Source: Acidimicrobiales bacterium (GTDB taxonomy: Bacteria > Actinomycetota > Actinomycetes > Mycobacteriales > QHCE01). Taken from it: DNA of 56,718 nt. Location of the stretch: the NCBI GenBank assembly GCA_003243955.1, contig QHCE01000023.1:1-56718 (forward strand), read 5' to 3'. The translations under genes were made by a program, and so were the position numbers. Numbering within the stretch: position 1 is the stretch's first letter; every line of letters begins with the position of its first letter. Positions 9,870 through 19,518 of the stretch are shown piece after piece. The notes beneath the pieces were generated by a model that saw nothing but the letters and a program-made list of their open reading frames with translations, ran no database searches and had not been told where the DNA came from.

Positions 9870-10473
9870 ATGTCTCCGCGGCCTCATCTGTGACGAGGTT
9901 AAGAAGCTCAACGATGTAATGGTAGCGGTTATTGCCTTTCTTGTGGGCAGCAAAATGCTCCTCAACCAGAGCGCGGGGCCGAGACCCCGTCGGTACGGCT
10001 TGATTTGCTAAAGGTGGAAACAGCGTGCGAGAGTTTGCCGCTCGCCAGCGCGTCAGCTGCTTGCTTCGCGAGGTTGTCGGCGGTCTCGCCGCCAGGGCTA
10101 TCAGCTGCGGCCGTCGCCAGCTCGCTTCCAGACTTCCTCGAACGCCGCCCGGTCGATTTCGACGGCCGAGAACTCCGGTTGATCGCGGATCTCCTCAAGG
10201 GATGGGAGCGGCTCTTCATTTTATCTTGTTCGGATCGTCGATCTGGCTCTGCGTTGGCTCACGTTTTTCGTCGATCTGCTTGTCGTTGGTGGATGCGATC
10301 CGCACTTTACTGCCGTTCTCGCCGAGGTCACTCGCAACGTGAGGAAACCGAGAAGTCGTATTGGCACCTTCTCAATAGTGATGCCCCTCGGCAACTACGC
10401 TCGAGGCGGAAATCGAACACCGCCAGTTCTCACTGAAGTAAATCGCCTCTTAGTTGCCATACTCGCCAGCCAA

Positions 10474-10956
10474 TTACCCGTTCTTAGAGGCACCGAGCTC
10501 GTCAAGACGCGCGGCAAGCAGTGGGAGGGCGTCGCCTTCCCAATCTTCGTTTCGGGAGGCCTCCAACAGATCTCGGATTAATCCTGACGTTCCCTCCCAT
10601 GTAGCCAGACAGGAAAGGTGCGCCTCGAACCAGTCGAGACGGGAGATCGGTTCAGCCGGATCGTCCGCCAGGGGCCCTGTGCCGAAGTACTCGTCCGGAT
10701 CGGAGATGACTTCGCCGCAGATCGCGCAAACCTTGGGCCGTCCACGTCTACGCTCATACGCAGCCAGCTTGGTGAGTGCCAGCCGCGCGTAAGGGCGCTC
10801 CTTGAGGCACGCTCTGTGCACAACTGCATCGGTGATCGCGAACACATCGTGATGCTGATTCAGAAACAGTGGTGGGAAGTTGACGGTGTCATTCCCCCGC
10901 TCGATGACATGTTTGCAGAGCGGACACGTTGTTATGCCGGCGGCGAAGATAGCCAT
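10474..10956 (-). CDS. zinc-ribbon-like hypothetical protein
   Basis: 160 aa with CPLCKH...HRACL and CAICGEV...HLSCL. Confidence 0.55.
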   Translation of the reverse strand: MAIFAAGITTCPLCKHVIERGNDTVNFPPLFLNQHHDVFAITDAVVHRACLKERPYARLALTKLAAYERRRGRPKVCAICGEVISDPDEYFGTGPLADDPAEPISRLDWFEAHLSCLATWEGTSGLIRDLLEASRNEDWEGDALPLLAARLDELGASKNG

Positions 10957-11337
10957 TACGCGCCTCCGAACAGCTTCAGGTACGTCGGACTGTTGACACT
11001 GAACGTAGACTCAAGCCCTGCTTAAGCAGGATGGAACTCGCCTAGCCAAGCAGGTTCAGATCTGTGTAGCCCGCGCTCGCAGGGTTATTCAGGCCTCCAT
11101 CCATGGGCCACTATATCCGGCCTTGGCCGCTTGATCGATGTAGGACAGGTTTTCGCCTTCGGCACCTAGCGTCCGTGCAGCCGCTGTTCCTCCTTTGCCG
11201 CAACGCCGAAGCTGCCGAAGACTGTAAGAAATATCGCCCGAACTGCGTTCAGCCGGTGACGGCAGGCAGGGATACCTCAACGGCTGAACTAAGGGAGTCA
11301 TATTGGGTTGAGCTTGAGGATACGCGCCGAATGGCGG

Positions 11338-11715
11338 CTACACGGGGTTACCAGTTTCAGGGTCGCGACCGACCGCGATTAGCAGTTCCCTCACGTCGTG
11401 TTCAGCCTCCTGCAGCTGCGTCGCGACCTTTTTTTGCTCCTCGACTGTCAAAGGCTCGCGTGTCGGCGGTGACTCGGGTTTCGCGAGAATTGCGTAGACA
11501 TAGCCGCACGCAGCCTCTTCATTATCGAATATTTGATGGTTCCACGTCTGGCGGCGGTCGGCGTAATACACGACCCATTTATCAGGCTCCTCAACGGACG
11601 GCTCCATGATGACGGCATCATCCGGCAGCAGATGAGGCTGGGGAATCGATCTGATCGAGAAGTGGAGTCGCTTCTCAGACTGGTCGATGGCTCGCAACAG
11701 TTCTGTGACGTTCAT
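11338..11715 (-). CDS. hypothetical, possible immunity-type protein
   Basis: W-VVYYADRRQTWNHQIFDNEEAACGYVYAIL pattern. Confidence 0.45.
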   Translation of the reverse strand: MNVTELLRAIDQSEKRLHFSIRSIPQPHLLPDDAVIMEPSVEEPDKWVVYYADRRQTWNHQIFDNEEAACGYVYAILAKPESPPTREPLTVEEQKKVATQLQEAEHDVRELLIAVGRDPETGNPV

Positions 11716-11733
11716 CGGGGCCTAAGATATCCT

Positions 11734-12081
11734 TTAATACCTCGGCGCGCCCGGAGTGGGAGGCGAGGATGAGGAGGATGAGAAGGAAGGGCCGAAGATC
11801 TTCACTAGGTGGCTCTCATAGCCCCAGGCGCTCGTGAGAATGTCATCCGGTGACTGGGTGTGGTCAGCCTCGCTCAGCATTTGGGTGAACACGAACCAGA
11901 GCTTGCCCGTGAGTCCCCGTGGGACAGCATCGGAGTCGCCTATCTCAGCAGCGAGGTCATCCGCCAGCTCATACAGCCTGTTGATAGCCTCCGAGTCCAC
12001 TTCCTTCGAAGCCCGCAACGGCAGCAGGATCTCAGTAGTCAGGGCATCAAGACGCGCCTCAAGCTCTGGAACGCGCGTCAT
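11734..12081 (-). CDS. hypothetical protein
   Basis: 115-aa ORF immediately upstream of the previous gene, Ser/Pro-rich C-terminus. Confidence 0.45.
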   Translation of the reverse strand: MTRVPELEARLDALTTEILLPLRASKEVDSEAINRLYELADDLAAEIGDSDAVPRGLTGKLWFVFTQMLSEADHTQSPDDILTSAWGYESHLVKIFGPSFSSSSSSPPTPGAPRY

Positions 12082-12568
12082 TTCACAAACCTCCTAATCG
12101 CCTTCTGCGGGACATGCTGGAAGACCGAGACCTCCTGCTGCCATATCGAGTAGTGGCATGGCAGGCCGGCCTCTTCCGGCAGATGTGGTTAGATCCTTCA
12201 GCCCTCGGCGGTCACCGACGATACCTGGTCGCCAGTTCGGCCTTTGGCTGCCACGGTGGCTAGCACTACAGGCGCGTTTAGGACCGTATCACCCGGGTGA
12301 AACCAGCTGCTTTGTCACACGGTAGGCTAGACAACGCGTAGCGGGCAGCCGTGCCTCGGCAAGGAGTAGGTCCGCGTTCGTCATCGATATTTTCGATCGT
12401 GCCTAATGTCTGAGCATTTCGAGGGTCTGCAACGCCTCGATCGTTTTGACACGCGGTGTGGCAGCAGCTGAGGTTTTTGTGTGCTCGGCCGTGCGGCGAG
12501 GTCCGCGACGTGACCTTTGCTTTACCTTACCCGACGATTCCTGTCCACACTCGGAGCAATTTTCTCAT

Positions 12569-14134
12569 ATGACGAGCACTACCGACGCCGCAGCTCGCCC
12601 CGACACGCAAGCAGCCAACACAGCAGTAGACGCCGCGTTACCCACACTCGCGCCGCCCCCGACGTCATCGAATCCTGCGATCCCATCAAAGCCCAGAGTC
12701 GTAGCTATCAATGACATCGGTTCAGCCGAGGATTTCCTCGCCGCAATCGATAAGACCATCAAGTACTTCAATGACGGCGACATCGTCGGCGGCACCATCG
12801 TCAAGGTTGACCGTGACGAAGTTTTGCTGGACATCGGCTACAAAACCGAGGGTGTCATCCCCTCTCGAGAGCTGTCCATTAAGCACGACGTGGACCCGGC
12901 CGATGTGGTCAAAGTTGGTGACGACATTGAAGCGCTGGTCTTGCAGAAGGAAGATAAAGAAGGTCGGCTGATTCTGTCTAAAAAGCGCGCGCAGTACGAG
13001 CGCGCTTGGGGGACCATCGAGAAACTTAAAGAAGAAGACGGCGTTGTCGTCGGTTCCGTCATCGAGGTTGTCAAGGGTGGGCTCATCCTCGACATTGGGC
13101 TACGCGGTTTCCTGCCGGCTTCGCTGGTGGAAATGCGTCGCGTGCGCGACTTGCAGCCCTACGTTGGCCGCGAGCTCGAGGCCAAGATCATCGAGCTGGA
13201 CAAGAACCGCAACAACGTGGTCCTGTCTCGCCGGCAGTGGTTGGAGCAGACTCAGTCCGAGGTGCGCAGCGATTTCCTCAACAAGCTGGCCAAGAGTCAG
13301 GTCCGCAAGGGTGTGGTCTCCAGCATCGTCAACTTCGGCGCGTTTGTTGACCTAGGTGGAGTGGACGGTTTGGTGCACGTCTCCGAGCTGTCGTGGAAGC
13401 ACATCGACCACCCCAGCGAGGTCGTTGAGGTAGGTCAAGAGGTCGAGGTTGAGGTGCTTGATGTCGACCTTGACCGCGAGCGTGTATCGCTGTCGCTGAA
13501 GGCCACGCAGGAAGATCCGTGGCGCCAGTTCGCCCGGATTCACCAGATCGGGCACATCGTGCCTGGCAAGGTTACCAAGCTGGTGCCGTTCGGCGTGTTC
13601 GTGCGAGTGGGAGAAGGCATCGAAGGTTTGGTGCACATCTCCGAGCTGGCCGGTCGCCACGTGGAGATACCCGAGCAGGTCGTGCAGGTCGGTGAAGAGG
13701 TCATCGTGAAGGTGATCGATATCGATTTGGAGCGTCGCCGGATTTCGCTTTCACTCAAGCAAGCCAACGAAGGCGGCGAATCCGACGAGGTGCACTTCGA
13801 CCCCTCCGCCTACGGCATGGACGCGCAGTACGACGATCAGGGCAACTACATCTATCCCGAAGGCTTCAACCTCGAAACTGGGGACTGGCACGAGGGCTTT
13901 GAGAAGCAGCGCGAAGAGTGGGAGCGTCAGTACGCTTCGGCTCAGGAGCGCTATGAGGCCCACAAGAAGCAGATTGAGCAGTCAAAGGTTGCCGACGCTG
14001 AAGCTGAGCAGGCCGATCCTGCTGAGTCCGCGTCATACTCCTCGACTGAGACCGCCGCGGAGCCAGAGGCCTCCGGCACGCTAGCCAGCGATGAAGCACT
14101 TGCCGCGCTACGCGAAAAGCTCGCGGGGCAGTAA
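12569..14134 (+). CDS. rpsA: 30S ribosomal protein S1
   Basis: S1 repeats; NDIGSAEDFLAAIDKTIKYFNDGDIVGGTIVKVDRDEVLLDIGYKTEGVIPSRELSIKHDVDP. Confidence 0.97.
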   Translation: MTSTTDAAARPDTQAANTAVDAALPTLAPPPTSSNPAIPSKPRVVAINDIGSAEDFLAAIDKTIKYFNDGDIVGGTIVKVDRDEVLLDIGYKTEGVIPSRELSIKHDVDPADVVKVGDDIEALVLQKEDKEGRLILSKKRAQYERAWGTIEKLKEEDGVVVGSVIEVVKGGLILDIGLRGFLPASLVEMRRVRDLQPYVGRELEAKIIELDKNRNNVVLSRRQWLEQTQSEVRSDFLNKLAKSQVRKGVVSSIVNFGAFVDLGGVDGLVHVSELSWKHIDHPSEVVEVGQEVEVEVLDVDLDRERVSLSLKATQEDPWRQFARIHQIGHIVPGKVTKLVPFGVFVRVGEGIEGLVHISELAGRHVEIPEQVVQVGEEVIVKVIDIDLERRRISLSLKQANEGGESDEVHFDPSAYGMDAQYDDQGNYIYPEGFNLETGDWHEGFEKQREEWERQYASAQERYEAHKKQIEQSKVADAEAEQADPAESASYSSTETAAEPEASGTLASDEALAALREKLAGQ

Positions 14135-14167
14135 TCCCTGCCGACGCTTTTTAAGGATTTGTTATAT

Positions 14168-14206
14168 GTGAGATGGTCCTGGGCTCGACGTCCGGGACCA
14201 TCTCAC
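14168..14206 (+). terminator. rpsA terminator-like hairpin
   Basis: gtgagatggtcc...ggaccatctcac. Confidence 0.65.
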
Positions 14207-14312
14207 TGTCAGCAGCGGTGTAAAAGGATTTTCACTATTCGAATGAGATCTAAAAACGACCCCATTGCCGAGAGACTGTCGAGTTATTGGGTTAAGGGAA
14301 GCGGGAAAGATC

Positions 14313-14675
14313 ATGAATCAGGACATGAAGCCCGAGCCGTCTCCAAGTGCCACGAGGACTTTTTCCATTGCCTCATTCGCCATCGTGGTGGTAGTCCTCG
14401 TCGCGGTAGGTGCGCTGTTCTCCTTGGTTCTGGGTGTTCTCCTGGTTATGAGTAGTGACTCGTGTGGAGGGAGCGACACGCGCTTAATCTGTTCTGCAGA
14501 CGGCCAGTCCTTCGTGTTCGTCATGCCACTGCTCGCGTGGCTAGTGGCCACAGTTGCCTCGCTGGTCGGCAGATTCGTCGCGGTCCGGCGGGGCTTCAGC
14601 CCTTGGTGGTTTATTCTGCTTGCCGCGTGCTTATACGTAGTGATCGCCGCCGTGGCCGTTGTGTTCGCTTTATAG
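14313..14675 (+). CDS. small membrane protein
   Basis: MNQDMKPEPSPSATRTFSIASFAIVVVVLVAVGALFSLVLG..., multiple TM segments. Confidence 0.5.
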   Translation: MNQDMKPEPSPSATRTFSIASFAIVVVVLVAVGALFSLVLGVLLVMSSDSCGGSDTRLICSADGQSFVFVMPLLAWLVATVASLVGRFVAVRRGFSPWWFILLAACLYVVIAAVAVVFAL

Positions 14676-14890
14676 AGCAACATATGACCGAGCCAATCGA
14701 AGGTGCCAGCATCAACCGTGGGACCCATCCGGATGTTGTGCTGTCGATAGGGCACAACAGCGCCGTCGACGGAGCTGTTATGGGATGTTCGTGAGGACGT
14801 GCTCCTGTCGATAAAGAGTGTCTGGAACTCATCTGTTAAAAGGACAGGCACGCCTGCATATCAAGTATCGCACCCAAGTATCCTGCTGCT

Positions 14891-16330
14891 ATGACCTCTA
14901 CCGCCCCGCGCGTTGCGCTGCTTACGTTGGGCTGCGCCCGTAACGAGGTCGACTCTGAAGAACTCGCTGGGCGGCTCGATACCGCCGACTGGCAGCTTGT
15001 CTCCGATGCTGACGACGCCGATATCGTGGTAGTCAATACGTGTGGTTTTGTCGAACAGGCCAAGCAAGACTCTATTGATACGTTACTGGCGGCCTCGGAC
15101 TCTGGCGCCAAAGTTGTGGCGGTTGGTTGTCTGGCGCAGCGCTACGGCAAGGACCTTGCCGAATCTCTGCCTGAGGCTGATGCGGTACTGAGCTTTGACG
15201 ACTACGCCGACATTTCCACCCGACTACGTTCAGTGTTAGATGGTCAGGCACACCCGGCACATATCCCTAGCGACCGACGTAAGCTCTTGCCGCTAAGCCC
15301 GGTGCAACGACCTGGTGTTGCGGTGTCGTTACCTGGGCATGGAGCGGCTCCCGTAGGAACCGGCGCCCCGGCTTCTGGGCCGCGGGTGCTGCGTCGGCGG
15401 CTCGATGGTGGTCCAGTAGCTCCGCTCAAGTTAGCCAGTGGCTGCGACCGTCGGTGCACATTCTGCGCTATACCGTCGTTTCGTGGTGCGTTCGTTTCGC
15501 GACCGGCTATCGATGTGCTGACCGAAGCGGTGTGGCTGGTCGAGCAGCGGGTGCGTGAGTTGGTGCTGGTGAGTGAAAACTCTACTTCCTATGGCAAGGA
15601 CCTTGGTGACCCTCGGCTACTCGAGCAGTTACTGGACCGATTAGCCGGCGTGCCCGGTGTGCTGCGTATCCGAGTCTCTTACCTGCAACCTGCTGAGATG
15701 CGACCTTCGCTGACCAAGACGATTGCCACCACCCCTGGAATCGCGCCGTACTTCGACCTCTCGTTCCAGCATGCCAGCAACAGCGTTCTGCGCCGGATGC
15801 GGCGATTCGGCGACACTGAAGCGTTTGTCGGGCTGCTGGATACGATTCGTGAGCTGGCCCCCCAAGCCGGTGTACGCTCCAACTTCATCGTTGGCTTCCC
15901 CGGAGAGACGCCCGCCGACGTTGCCGAGCTCGAACGCTTCTTGACAGCTGCGAGGCTGGATGCCATCGGGATATTCGCCTACTCCGACGAAGATGGAACG
16001 CAGGCAGCTGGTTTTGCCGACAAACTTCCCGCTGCCGAGATCCGTAGCAGGTATGACACGGTGAGTCGCCTAGCTGAGGAGCTCACTGCGCAGCGCGCTG
16101 AGGAACGCATCGGCGAGGTGGTCGAAGTACTTGTCGAACAGGTCGAGCTTGATGAACCGCCGCTGGGTCGAGCTGCTCACCAAGCCCCTGAGGTCGATGG
16201 AATCACCACGCTCGATGGTGCTAGTGGTCTCGGGATAGGCGATGTCGTGCGGGCGCGTGTTGTCGAGAGTTATGGTGTGGATTTGCTGGCTCGATATGAA
16301 CAAACACTGCACGCCGCTGACAATGGATGA
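14891..16330 (+). CDS. rimO: ribosomal protein S12 methylthiotransferase RimO
   Basis: [21 protein letters not shown]; radical-SAM [17 protein letters not shown]. Confidence 0.95.
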   Translation: MTSTAPRVALLTLGCARNEVDSEELAGRLDTADWQLVSDADDADIVVVNTCGFVEQAKQDSIDTLLAASDSGAKVVAVGCLAQRYGKDLAESLPEADAVLSFDDYADISTRLRSVLDGQAHPAHIPSDRRKLLPLSPVQRPGVAVSLPGHGAAPVGTGAPASGPRVLRRRLDGGPVAPLKLASGCDRRCTFCAIPSFRGAFVSRPAIDVLTEAVWLVEQRVRELVLVSENSTSYGKDLGDPRLLEQLLDRLAGVPGVLRIRVSYLQPAEMRPSLTKTIATTPGIAPYFDLSFQHASNSVLRRMRRFGDTEAFVGLLDTIRELAPQAGVRSNFIVGFPGETPADVAELERFLTAARLDAIGIFAYSDEDGTQAAGFADKLPAAEIRSRYDTVSRLAEELTAQRAEERIGEVVEVLVEQVELDEPPLGRAAHQAPEVDGITTLDGASGLGIGDVVRARVVESYGVDLLARYEQTLHAADNG

Positions 16331-16973
16331 GCGGAACTTCACCGCTCATGAGCCATCTCCGTGGAACGTGCCGAATTTTCTTACCGTGCTTCGTCTAGTA
16401 CTAGTGCCTTGCTTTGTAGCCCTGTTGTGGCTCTCGCACGGCACCCGGTCGGGCTGGCTCATCGCCGCTACAGCTGTGTTCGGGATCGGCATCGCTACCG
16501 ATTATTACGATGGCGCACTTGCCCGAGCTCAGGGCAGCGTTACCGCTTTCGGCAAGCTTGCCGATCCAATAGCGGATAAGGCATTAACTGGTTCTGCCCT
16601 GTTGGGCCTGTGGTTCCTGAATGTGCTGTCATGGCCGGTGCCACTGCTCATAATCGGCCGAGAGCTGGCCGTCACTTTGCTGCGAGTGTGGGTGCTGCCG
16701 TATGGCATCATTTCGGCGAGTCGGGCCGGAAAACTGAAGACATCGCTGCAGATGTGTGCCATTGGTTGGTATCTATGGCCGTGGGCAGCCGTGGGTGCAT
16801 GGCTAGACAACCTGATCGGCACCGCCACTGGACTAGCAACGCTCTCGGCTGTAGGACCAGTGCTGATGGGCGTCGCGGTGGTTGTGACCATGGTGACTGG
16901 GCTGGACTACATCCGGCGCGCATGGCTGCTGCGACGGGCGGCTATGCGCCCGGCCGACCACACCGTTGGCTAG
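16323..16973 (+). CDS. pgsA: CDP-diacylglycerol--glycerol-3-phosphate 3-phosphatidyltransferase
   Basis: CDP-alcohol phosphotransferase motif [27 protein letters not shown]. Confidence 0.93.
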   Translation: MDERNFTAHEPSPWNVPNFLTVLRLVLVPCFVALLWLSHGTRSGWLIAATAVFGIGIATDYYDGALARAQGSVTAFGKLADPIADKALTGSALLGLWFLNVLSWPVPLLIIGRELAVTLLRVWVLPYGIISASRAGKLKTSLQMCAIGWYLWPWAAVGAWLDNLIGTATGLATLSAVGPVLMGVAVVVTMVTGLDYIRRAWLLRRAAMRPADHTVG

Positions 16974-17067
16974 GATGCTCCATGGTGAGCGAGTCGTTAG
17001 CATAGGAAGTTGCCAGTTGGCCCCCAGCTCGCGGTACGGTGGAGGTTCGACGGAAGGGAGCGTACTG

Positions 17068-17382
17068 ATGCTGCTGCGAGAAGTGCTCGGTACCACTCTG
17101 CGTTCTGTCCGCCAGCGGCAGCAGCGGACGTTACGGGAGATTTCGGCGATCTCCACGGTAAGCCTGGGCTATTTATCGGAAATTGAGCGTGGTCAGAAAG
17201 AGGCGTCTTCGGAGCTACTCTCCGCTATCTGCACCGCGCTGGATATCACTCTGGCTGATGTGCTGCGCGAGGCCGGAAACCAGTTGGATCACCGAGCGCT
17301 CGCTACGGTTACCCCTATGCCGTTTGCCCGTCCAGGTGCTTTCCACAGCACCTGCGTCGACGCGCATAGCCATGCCGCCTGA
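17068..17382 (+). CDS. clgR: XRE-family regulator ClgR-like
   Basis: [58 protein letters not shown], located next to pgsA. Confidence 0.85.
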   Translation: MLLREVLGTTLRSVRQRQQRTLREISAISTVSLGYLSEIERGQKEASSELLSAICTALDITLADVLREAGNQLDHRALATVTPMPFARPGAFHSTCVDAHSHAA

Positions 17383-18379
17383 GCGGGCCTCGGCTGCTCA
17401 GACCAGGCATGGCCCGCCTGTGCTGCGTCGACGCTCCAAGCGTTCACTGCCGCACGTCAACCACCCCATGCGGGGCATGCGTCGAATTGGCGCACATATA
17501 GCGCATCATCGTCACCGCCACGTTTGGAGTCGGCTGATTGTGGTACTGGCCGTAATTGTGCTGTTGGTCCCGGCCGGGCTCTTAGCGCTTCGGTCTTTGG
17601 CCACTTCGCTGCTGTCAACCAAACCCGACGTAGCCAATAGCCAGCTTGCCGGCGGTGCCGCTGTCGAACCCAAAGTGGCGAGCGCGAGCTTTGATGCCAG
17701 TCCATTTCGGGGTACCCCAGCCGATGCGTACTCTGAAGGCAAAGCTGGAATTACCCTGCCTCAGATGCAGTCTCAAGGGCCGTGGAGCGCCGAGCAGATT
17801 CGCCAAGCGCTGGAGCGCACCAAGGATACACTCATTGCGGCGCGACTCGACGAGGGTATGCAGCTGCGAGGGCAGATTGAACCATATCTCAACGAGTTTG
17901 CCGAATCCAGTCGTTCATTTATCGCTGACCAGCTCAAAGGTCCTCGCGCACTCACCTATGTCACTCGTTTGGCTCCGGGGTATACGCTGCGCGCGCCGGT
18001 TCGAGTCAGTGGAACCATGAAAGTTTCGATGGGCAGTGCCAATCAGCTAGTGATCTCGGCCAGCTATGTGTGGATATATCCGCTACGGGCGCCGAACGCT
18101 GAGAAGGTGTTTGAACGAGCCGGATCCCAGCTTACGGTGCTGCGTACTGTGGAGCGCTATGAGTTTTATCCTGAGAAGGGATACGCCAAGCAAAACCGCG
18201 GTCTGCGACCTGGCGACGGTGAGCAGCACGCGTTCAACGCCGATTGCGGATTAATAGCTAACGGAATGCTTGCGTTGCCGTCCAATCGCGACCATGTTGC
18301 TGAAGCTCCAGCTAGATCGTCCTACGACTACACCGTGGCCCCGGAAAAAGTCTCGAGCAACTGTGCCAGGCGGAGATAG
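17372..18379 (+). CDS. membrane-anchored hypothetical protein
   Basis: One TM segment ([19 protein letters not shown]), overlaps the clgR end. Confidence 0.6.
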   Translation: MPPERASAAQTRHGPPVLRRRSKRSLPHVNHPMRGMRRIGAHIAHHRHRHVWSRLIVVLAVIVLLVPAGLLALRSLATSLLSTKPDVANSQLAGGAAVEPKVASASFDASPFRGTPADAYSEGKAGITLPQMQSQGPWSAEQIRQALERTKDTLIAARLDEGMQLRGQIEPYLNEFAESSRSFIADQLKGPRALTYVTRLAPGYTLRAPVRVSGTMKVSMGSANQLVISASYVWIYPLRAPNAEKVFERAGSQLTVLRTVERYEFYPEKGYAKQNRGLRPGDGEQHAFNADCGLIANGMLALPSNRDHVAEAPARSSYDYTVAPEKVSSNCARRR

Positions 18380-18383
18380 GTAA

Positions 18384-19373
18384 ATGCGCGGCAGCCCGAT
18401 CCACCGCCCGGCTCGCACAGCTACTGTGCTTGCCATGCTTACTGTGCTGCTGATCTGTCTGACCGGCTGCATGCGCTACACCATTGACGGGAAGATTAAT
18501 TCCGACGGCACCATCAGCGGGTCGTTTATCTTTGCCCTGAGCAAAGCTACGGTCGGTGAGTTATTCGGCAGCGAAGGTAGCTACCTCGCCGAGTTACGGC
18601 GGCAGCTTACCCAGCCAGTGAGCGCGGGCGGCAGCAAATTTTTGGTGCCACCACAGCTCAAGCACGGCACAGTGAACATTGCGGTGTATCGCTCCGGCGA
18701 TCTCCTGGGTTATCGACAGCACTTCGATCGAGTGCCGTTGCGTGAGCTGGACCGTTCCACGTTTAAGGCCAGCCACACCAACGGACGTTTCATCATCGAT
18801 ATCCACAGTAACTTCATTGATCTTCAGAAGTTTCAGGATTCGCTGCGCGACACTAGCGCTGCCGCTCGATCATCGTCGCCTCCACCCAGCGCCGCGCCGC
18901 GTCCGACTACGAACCCCAGCACTCAGCTCTCCGACGAGCTGCGGTCGCAGGGTGTGGACCCGGAGACGGTTATAGGTAGTCGGAAACCCGATCTGAAAAT
19001 CCGGCTAGAGTTCCCTGGCCAGATCATTTCAGCCAATGGGAATGTGCATGATCGCAGCGTGTCCTGGGAGCTTTCGCTGAACAGTCGAAGTGTTTTACAC
19101 GTGTCCGCATGGGATGCTCCGCGGCACCGCTTCTGGCTGTGGGAGGCATTTTTTGGCGTCTGCGCGATCGGAGCGGCTTACGTGCTGTATCAGCTGTTGC
19201 GCCTTTGGGTCCGTCGCCGTAGTGGCGCAGCTGTACTGCAACCTGAGCCGGAGCCGCGCTCACTGGGCTTTGCTGGGCTACCAATCTTGGGGGACAACGT
19301 CAGCGCTCATGAACCTGGCAGCACTGGTAAGCCGAACAGCACTAGCGCGGCGTGTCCGAACTCATCGAACTAA
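18384..19373 (+). CDS. LppM-family lipoprotein
   Basis: LLICLTGCMRYTIDGKINSDGTISGSFIFALSK lipobox plus C-terminal TM. Confidence 0.75.
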   Translation: MRGSPIHRPARTATVLAMLTVLLICLTGCMRYTIDGKINSDGTISGSFIFALSKATVGELFGSEGSYLAELRRQLTQPVSAGGSKFLVPPQLKHGTVNIAVYRSGDLLGYRQHFDRVPLRELDRSTFKASHTNGRFIIDIHSNFIDLQKFQDSLRDTSAAARSSSPPPSAAPRPTTNPSTQLSDELRSQGVDPETVIGSRKPDLKIRLEFPGQIISANGNVHDRSVSWELSLNSRSVLHVSAWDAPRHRFWLWEAFFGVCAIGAAYVLYQLLRLWVRRRSGAAVLQPEPEPRSLGFAGLPILGDNVSAHEPGSTGKPNSTSAACPNSSN

Positions 19374-19380
19374 CGTTCGA
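19365..19380. promoter_or_regulatory. SOS box (LexA operator) upstream of recA
   Basis: TCGAACTAACGTTCGA, exact TCGAAC-N4-GTTCGA. Confidence 0.9.
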
Positions 19381-19518
19381 GTATAGTGGCGGGTACGTTT
19401 CCACCGCAATGTAGTTCATGCACAGCCTAGGGCCTCAGATGGCCAGTGTCACACCCATCAATTAGCGTCATGCACTGTTGTTCCTGTCCATCCGCGACGT
19501 ATGTAAAGGCGGCACAAT

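Noticed and set aside
9962-10219. 85-aa minus-strand ORF
   Set aside because: Low-complexity Ser/Arg composition; neighbouring frames look more protein-like, region appears to be gene relics.
12446-12568. N-terminal extension of rpsA ORF
   Set aside because: S1 homology and a suitable ATG start at 12569; upstream extension is not protein-like.
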